Of a DNA stretch of 8,922 nt, positions 6,297 through 8,922 are shown piece after piece. Both the position numbers and the translations under genes were made by a program. This DNA is from JBATBW01 sp049662565 (GTDB lineage: Bacteria > Bacillota_I > Bacilli_A > Erysipelotrichales > Erysipelotrichaceae). Every line of letters starts with the position of its first letter. Positions within the stretch are counted from its first letter, which is position 1. A model generated the notes under the pieces. It saw nothing but the letters and a program-made list of their open reading frames with translations. It searched no databases and was not told the origin of the DNA. The stretch lies in NCBI GenBank assembly GCA_049662565.1, contig JBATBW010000161.1:1-8922 (forward strand), written 5' to 3'.

Positions 6297-7666
6297 TATT
6301 GTTTTAATATTTTGTCCCCCACATATAAACCATTAGCGCTAGCTTGAGATAATGACCTTGTCACTCCGGCTCCATCACCCACAACATATATATTATGACA
6401 TTTGTCTAATTGAAAATGCTCATCAAACTTTGGCCTAGCGGAATAATACTTGCATTCAATACCATATAGTAAAGTATCACTATTAGCCATACCTGGAGCA
6501 ATTTTATCTAAGGCATAAATAGTTTCAATGATATTATCTAACTGTCTTTTAGGTAGGCAAAGGCTTAAATCGCCCGCTACTCCATTTAACGTCGGTATGG
6601 TTGTTGACTGACTTAAACGTTTTTCATCCGTTCTTCGACCGTTGATTAAATCGCCAAATCTTTGGACTAAAACACTGCCACCGCTAATTAGATTAGCTAG
6701 ATGAGCTACTTGACGAGCATATTCAATAGGTTCATTAAAAGGTTCAGTAAATTTAATTGTGCTTAATAAGGCAAAGTTAGAGTTATTAGATTTAAATTCT
6801 TCTTCTTTAAATGAATGACCATTAACACTTAGGATACCACCCGTGTTTTCGGTTACTACATATCCGCGATCATTAAAACAAAACATTCTAGTTATGTCGC
6901 CATATGCTTTTGAGCGATACCAAATTTTCGGCTCATAAATTTTTGAAGAAAAGTCTTTCCATATTAAAGATGGCACTTCGACCCGCACTCCGATATCCAC
7001 TTGATTATTTAACAATTCTATACCATTATCGTGGCACCAATTAGCTAAAAACTTACTGCCTACTCTTCCTACCGCAATTACAATATGTTTCCCAACTATT
7101 TTATGTTCGCTATTGTTATAGATATATGTAACTTCATTATTATCTTTATTAATATCACTAACACGTGCTAAGGTGATTATTTTAATTTTATTCTTTAGAT
7201 CCGCAATCATTTTAGCCATTGTTTTAAAGTTCTCATCCGTCCCTAAATGCTTAACCTGCGCTTGCAACATATGTAAGTCGTATTCTAAGCACTTCTTTTT
7301 TAAATCATCACTAGGGTGATAGACATCTTTAGTGGCCCCATATTTCATTAATATTTCATCAGCTTGATGTATATATTGCATCAATTGTTCATTACCAATA
7401 AAATCATTAAGCCATCCACCATATTCCGTAGAAATAATGTATTTACCATCACTAAAAGCACCAGCACCCGCTAGTCCCTCCATAATAGCGCATTTGCTAC
7501 AATGAATGCATGAATTAACTTGATGATTAATTATTGGACAGTGTCGATCAATAATATCATTTCCTTGTTCTAATAAAGTAATATTTAATTTAGGATTCTT
7601 TTCAATTAGTCGATATGCACACATCAATCCTCCGATGCCGCCTCCTATTATTACCACATCTGACAT
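6296..7666 (-). CDS. FAD-dependent dehydrogenase (COG2509-like), with N-terminal Cys cluster
   Basis: This is a predicted cytoplasmic flavoprotein of 456 residues; the family is poorly characterised and no substrate can be assigned. The N-terminal dinucleotide fold is clear: VVIIGGGIGG (4-13) with Glu33 ending the second strand to hold the FAD ribose. It is followed by four cysteines, Cys43 and Cys53-x2-Cys56-x2-Cys59, then GLAGAGAFSDGK (64-75), a typical string of COG2509 dehydrogenases. IVIAVGR lies in the middle, and the C-terminal FAD-binding motif IYVVGDGAGVTRSLSQASANG (426-446) closes the fold. The start at 7666 is set by AGGAGG six bases upstream; a 13-residue upstream extension overlapping the -10 box is rejected. 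It is apparently monocistronic, with its own promoter and terminator. A broader annotation as 'NAD(P)/FAD-dependent oxidoreductase' is safe; related flavoprotein families are the main alternative. Confidence 0.88.
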   Translation of the reverse strand: MSDVVIIGGGIGGLMCAYRLIEKNPKLNITLLEQGNDIIDRHCPIINHQVNSCIHCSKCAIMEGLAGAGAFSDGKYIISTEYGGWLNDFIGNEQLMQYIHQADEILMKYGATKDVYHPSDDLKKKCLEYDLHMLQAQVKHLGTDENFKTMAKMIADLKNKIKIITLARVSDINKDNNEVTYIYNNSEHKIVGKHIVIAVGRVGSKFLANWCHDNGIELLNNQVDIGVRVEVPSLIWKDFSSKIYEPKIWYRSKAYGDITRMFCFNDRGYVVTENTGGILSVNGHSFKEEEFKSNNSNFALLSTIKFTEPFNEPIEYARQVAHLANLISGGSVLVQRFGDLINGRRTDEKRLSQSTTIPTLNGVAGDLSLCLPKRQLDNIIETIYALDKIAPGMANSDTLLYGIECKYYSARPKFDEHFQLDKCHNIYVVGDGAGVTRSLSQASANGLYVGDKILKQ

Positions 7667-7672
7667 TTTTTG

Positions 7673-7678
7673 CCTCCT
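7673..7678 (-). promoter_or_regulatory. Ribosome binding site that decides the dehydrogenase start
   Basis: A perfect AGGAGG lies six bases before the ATG at 7666. It places the Met directly before the dinucleotide-binding strand, as is usual for this fold. Confidence 0.85.
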
Positions 7679-7690
7679 GTTATATATAAC
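7679..7690. repeat. 12-bp palindrome in the dehydrogenase leader
   Basis: GTTATATATAAC is a perfect palindrome between the minus-strand -10 box (7694-7699) and the ribosome binding site, spanning the expected transcription start near 7687. It could be a small operator, but an AT-only core makes chance likely. Confidence 0.3.
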
Positions 7691-7693
7691 CTT

Positions 7694-7699
7694 ATTATA
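7694..7699 (-). promoter_or_regulatory. Promoter -10 of the FAD-dehydrogenase gene
   Basis: A perfect TATAAT on the minus strand, about 28 bases before the ATG. No convincing -35 is seen at 16-18 bp (AATAAC at 7717-7722). Confidence 0.5.
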
Positions 7700-7745
7700 T
7701 CTCATTTTTTAATAATGTTATTGATTATATTTCTTTTATTTTGTG

Positions 7746-7754
7746 TGTTATAAT
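7746..7754 (+). promoter_or_regulatory. Promoter of the membrane-protein/glycosyltransferase pair (extended -10)
   Basis: TGTTATAAT repeats exactly the nonamer of the transporter promoter at 5366-5374. The start would be near 7761, about 20 bases before the ATG. TTGATT at 7721-7726 resembles a -35 but sits 22 bp away, too far for normal spacing. Confidence 0.6.
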
Positions 7755-7781
7755 AATACTACAAAAGGTAATGTGGGATAT

Positions 7782-8819
7782 ATGAAAAATTTTAAAAAGC
7801 TATTAAAAAATCCTTTTTTCAATATTATACTAATTCTGACCATTACATTTTTAGCACTATATTTTAGTCTAAAAGATAATTGGCAAGATGTATTAAATAT
7901 TTTATTAAACTCTAACAAACAATTAATTGGTGTCGTTTTTATTCTAAGTATTGGCTATATTTTTCTAAATGGCCTAATTCTAACAATATTCGCGAAAATT
8001 TATAATCCTAGTTATTCGGTTGGTAAAGGTTTTATTAATTCCTTAATTGCAGCCTTCTTTCATGGTATCACTCCTAGTGCTACTGGAGGACAATTTGCCC
8101 AAGTTTATGTTTTTAGAAAACAAGGTGTGAAATTAAGTAACGCCCTATCGATATTGTTGATTGATTTTATATTATTTCAGTCAGTTTTAGTTATTTTAGC
8201 ACTAACATTCATCCTTATTGGTTATAGTCGATTCCAAGATTTATTTTCAGACATGATGTGGCTAGTAGTCTTAGGATTTATTGTAGATTGTGCAGTAATT
8301 ACTGTTTTAATCTTATTAGCATCTTCAACTAGATTTTATCGCTTTGTGACTAAATTTTGTTTTCAAATTGGCGAAAAATTACACATCATCAAAAACAAAG
8401 AAAATAACGTTAAAAGAATTGATGAGTCTGTCAGCAATTTTAAAGCTGCAATCAAATTATTAAAAGAAAACAACAAAATAATGATCATTAATATTATATT
8501 AAATTTTGCTCGCTTATTGCTTACTTTCTCAATTCCGGCAGTAGCATGTATCGCCGTTGGAGCAAAGGTTGACATAAGCATGTTTTTCAATATGATTATT
8601 ATTGCTTGTTTTGTTACATTAATTAACCACATGGTTCCAATACCTGGAGCAAGTGGTACAATGGAAGCAACTTTTCTCTTACTATTTAGTCGATTTATTC
8701 CTTATACTCAAGCTGCAAGTGCCGTAATAATTTGGCGTTTCGCAACTTTCCATTTTATATTATTTACGGCAGGAATAGTCTTCTCAATATTTAGAAAAGT
8801 TAATGAAGAAGGAGAATAG
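7782..8819 (+). CDS. Lysylphosphatidylglycerol-synthase TM / UPF0104-family membrane protein
   Basis: This is a polytopic membrane protein of 345 residues matching the membrane domain found in MprF-type lipid flippases, but without the cytosolic aminoacyl-transferase domain. Transport or flipping of a lipid is therefore more plausible than lysine transfer. Conserved elements are GITPSATGGQFAQVYVFRKQ (95-114) followed by LSNALSILLIDF (118-129), and PIPGASGTMEATFLLLF (286-302), the PxPGxxGxxE motif of the family. Hydrophobic segments lie near 12-30, 47-70, 84-95, 122-148, 159-181, 233-260, 267-285 and 313-336, with a charged loop at about 195-232. ATG 7782 is preferred, although its Shine-Dalgarno (GGGAT, or AAAGG further up) is weak; a GTG at 7773 is an alternative start. 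The GT4 gene follows after 2 bp, suggesting a joint role in membrane glycolipid or cell-envelope synthesis. Confidence 0.88.
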   Translation: MKNFKKLLKNPFFNIILILTITFLALYFSLKDNWQDVLNILLNSNKQLIGVVFILSIGYIFLNGLILTIFAKIYNPSYSVGKGFINSLIAAFFHGITPSATGGQFAQVYVFRKQGVKLSNALSILLIDFILFQSVLVILALTFILIGYSRFQDLFSDMMWLVVLGFIVDCAVITVLILLASSTRFYRFVTKFCFQIGEKLHIIKNKENNVKRIDESVSNFKAAIKLLKENNKIMIINIILNFARLLLTFSIPAVACIAVGAKVDISMFFNMIIIACFVTLINHMVPIPGASGTMEATFLLLFSRFIPYTQAASAVIIWRFATFHFILFTAGIVFSIFRKVNEEGE

Positions 8820-8821
8820 AA

Positions 8822-8922
8822 ATGAGAATTGGATTATTTTCAGACACTTACATTCCAGAAGTCAATGGCGTAGCCGTTTCAGTAGAAACACTAAGAAAAG
8901 CACTGAGTGATAATGGTCATGA
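8822..8922 (+). CDS. GT4-type glycosyltransferase, N-terminal fragment (cut by window edge)
   Basis: Thirty-three codons are visible, beginning MRIGLFSDTYIPEVNGVAVS and continuing with VETLRKALSDNGH. The pattern R-I-x-x-F-(S/T)-D-x-Y-x-P-x-x-N-G-V-x-x-S-V, followed by an amphipathic helix ending near G-H, is the opening Rossmann strand and glycine loop of GT-B enzymes of family GT4. Many of these are 1,2-diacylglycerol glucosyltransferases in Bacillota and Mollicutes. A glycosyl-diacylglycerol synthase is the best guess, given the adjacent lipid-type membrane protein, but the acceptor cannot be told from this fragment. AAGGAG (8809-8814) sits within the last codons of the upstream gene, seven bases before the ATG, and only 2 bp separate the two genes, so they form an operon. 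Confidence 0.82.
   Translation, partial: MRIGLFSDTYIPEVNGVAVSVETLRKALSDNGH

Noticed and set aside
7771..7785. Four-codon leader ORF (ATG TGG GAT ATA TGA) overlapping the start of the UPF0104-family gene
   Set aside because: The AAAGG upstream is only two bases from its ATG, so initiation there is unlikely, and the overlap is easily due to chance.
8363..8632. Open frame on the minus strand inside the UPF0104-family gene
   Set aside because: It is an antisense shadow of a membrane protein with no start signal of its own.
1..8922. Mollicutes-type code with TGA read as tryptophan
   Set aside because: All genes are full length without TGA read-through, and tryptophans at conserved places (for example ITSW in PstS and FLWG in the transporter) are TGG.
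1..8922. Mobile elements, CRISPR arrays, tRNA or rRNA genes
   Set aside because: No transposase or integrase, no regularly spaced direct repeats, and no cloverleaf or rRNA-like stretch was seen; intergenic gaps are all about 110 bp or less.

Overview
The window comes from an AT-rich, low-GC Gram-positive-type bacterium (Bacillota). It probably belongs to an Erysipelotrichia- or RF39/Mollicutes-like Bacilli lineage; this placement is inferred from base composition, strong AGGAGG-type ribosome binding sites, a lipoprotein PstS and the protein families present, not from a marker gene. The standard code applies: tryptophans are encoded by TGG, and every complete gene ends in TAG or TAA.

Layout. 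Positions 1-3510 (minus strand) carry a high-affinity phosphate uptake operon, transcribed pstS-pstC-pstA-pstB-phoU, with phoU cut by the window edge. The genes overlap or nearly touch, except for a 20-bp perfect palindrome between pstS and pstC. The operon has its own promoter, with TTAACA-like repeats instead of a -35 box. Just upstream, also on the minus strand, is proS (prolyl-tRNA synthetase, 3610-5289), ending in an intrinsic terminator that overlaps its stop codon. Divergent from proS is an EamA-family drug/metabolite transporter (5392-6276). The shared 102-bp gap holds a 12-bp-arm inverted repeat exactly between the two predicted -10 boxes. The transporter converges on a minus-strand FAD-dependent dehydrogenase (6296-7666) across a bidirectional terminator that touches both stop codons. 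Divergent from the dehydrogenase is a plus-strand pair: a polytopic membrane protein of the lysylphosphatidylglycerol-synthase TM/UPF0104 family (7782-8819) and, 2 bp later, the first 33 codons of a GT4-type glycosyltransferase, probably involved in membrane glycolipid synthesis.

The most notable observation is that PstS is circularly permuted relative to classical PstS. The SREDGSGT phosphate-binding loop and the canonical C-terminal half come directly after the lipobox, and the canonical N-terminal half (GSSSVAPV...CDIGMASREL...KITSW) follows. Both halves of the ligand site are intact, so the protein looks functional. The second most notable feature is the symmetric operator-like palindrome between proS and the transporter. 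The remaining genes are ordinary chromosomal genes. I see no mobile elements, CRISPR, rRNA or tRNA, and no gene-free stretch longer than about 110 bp.
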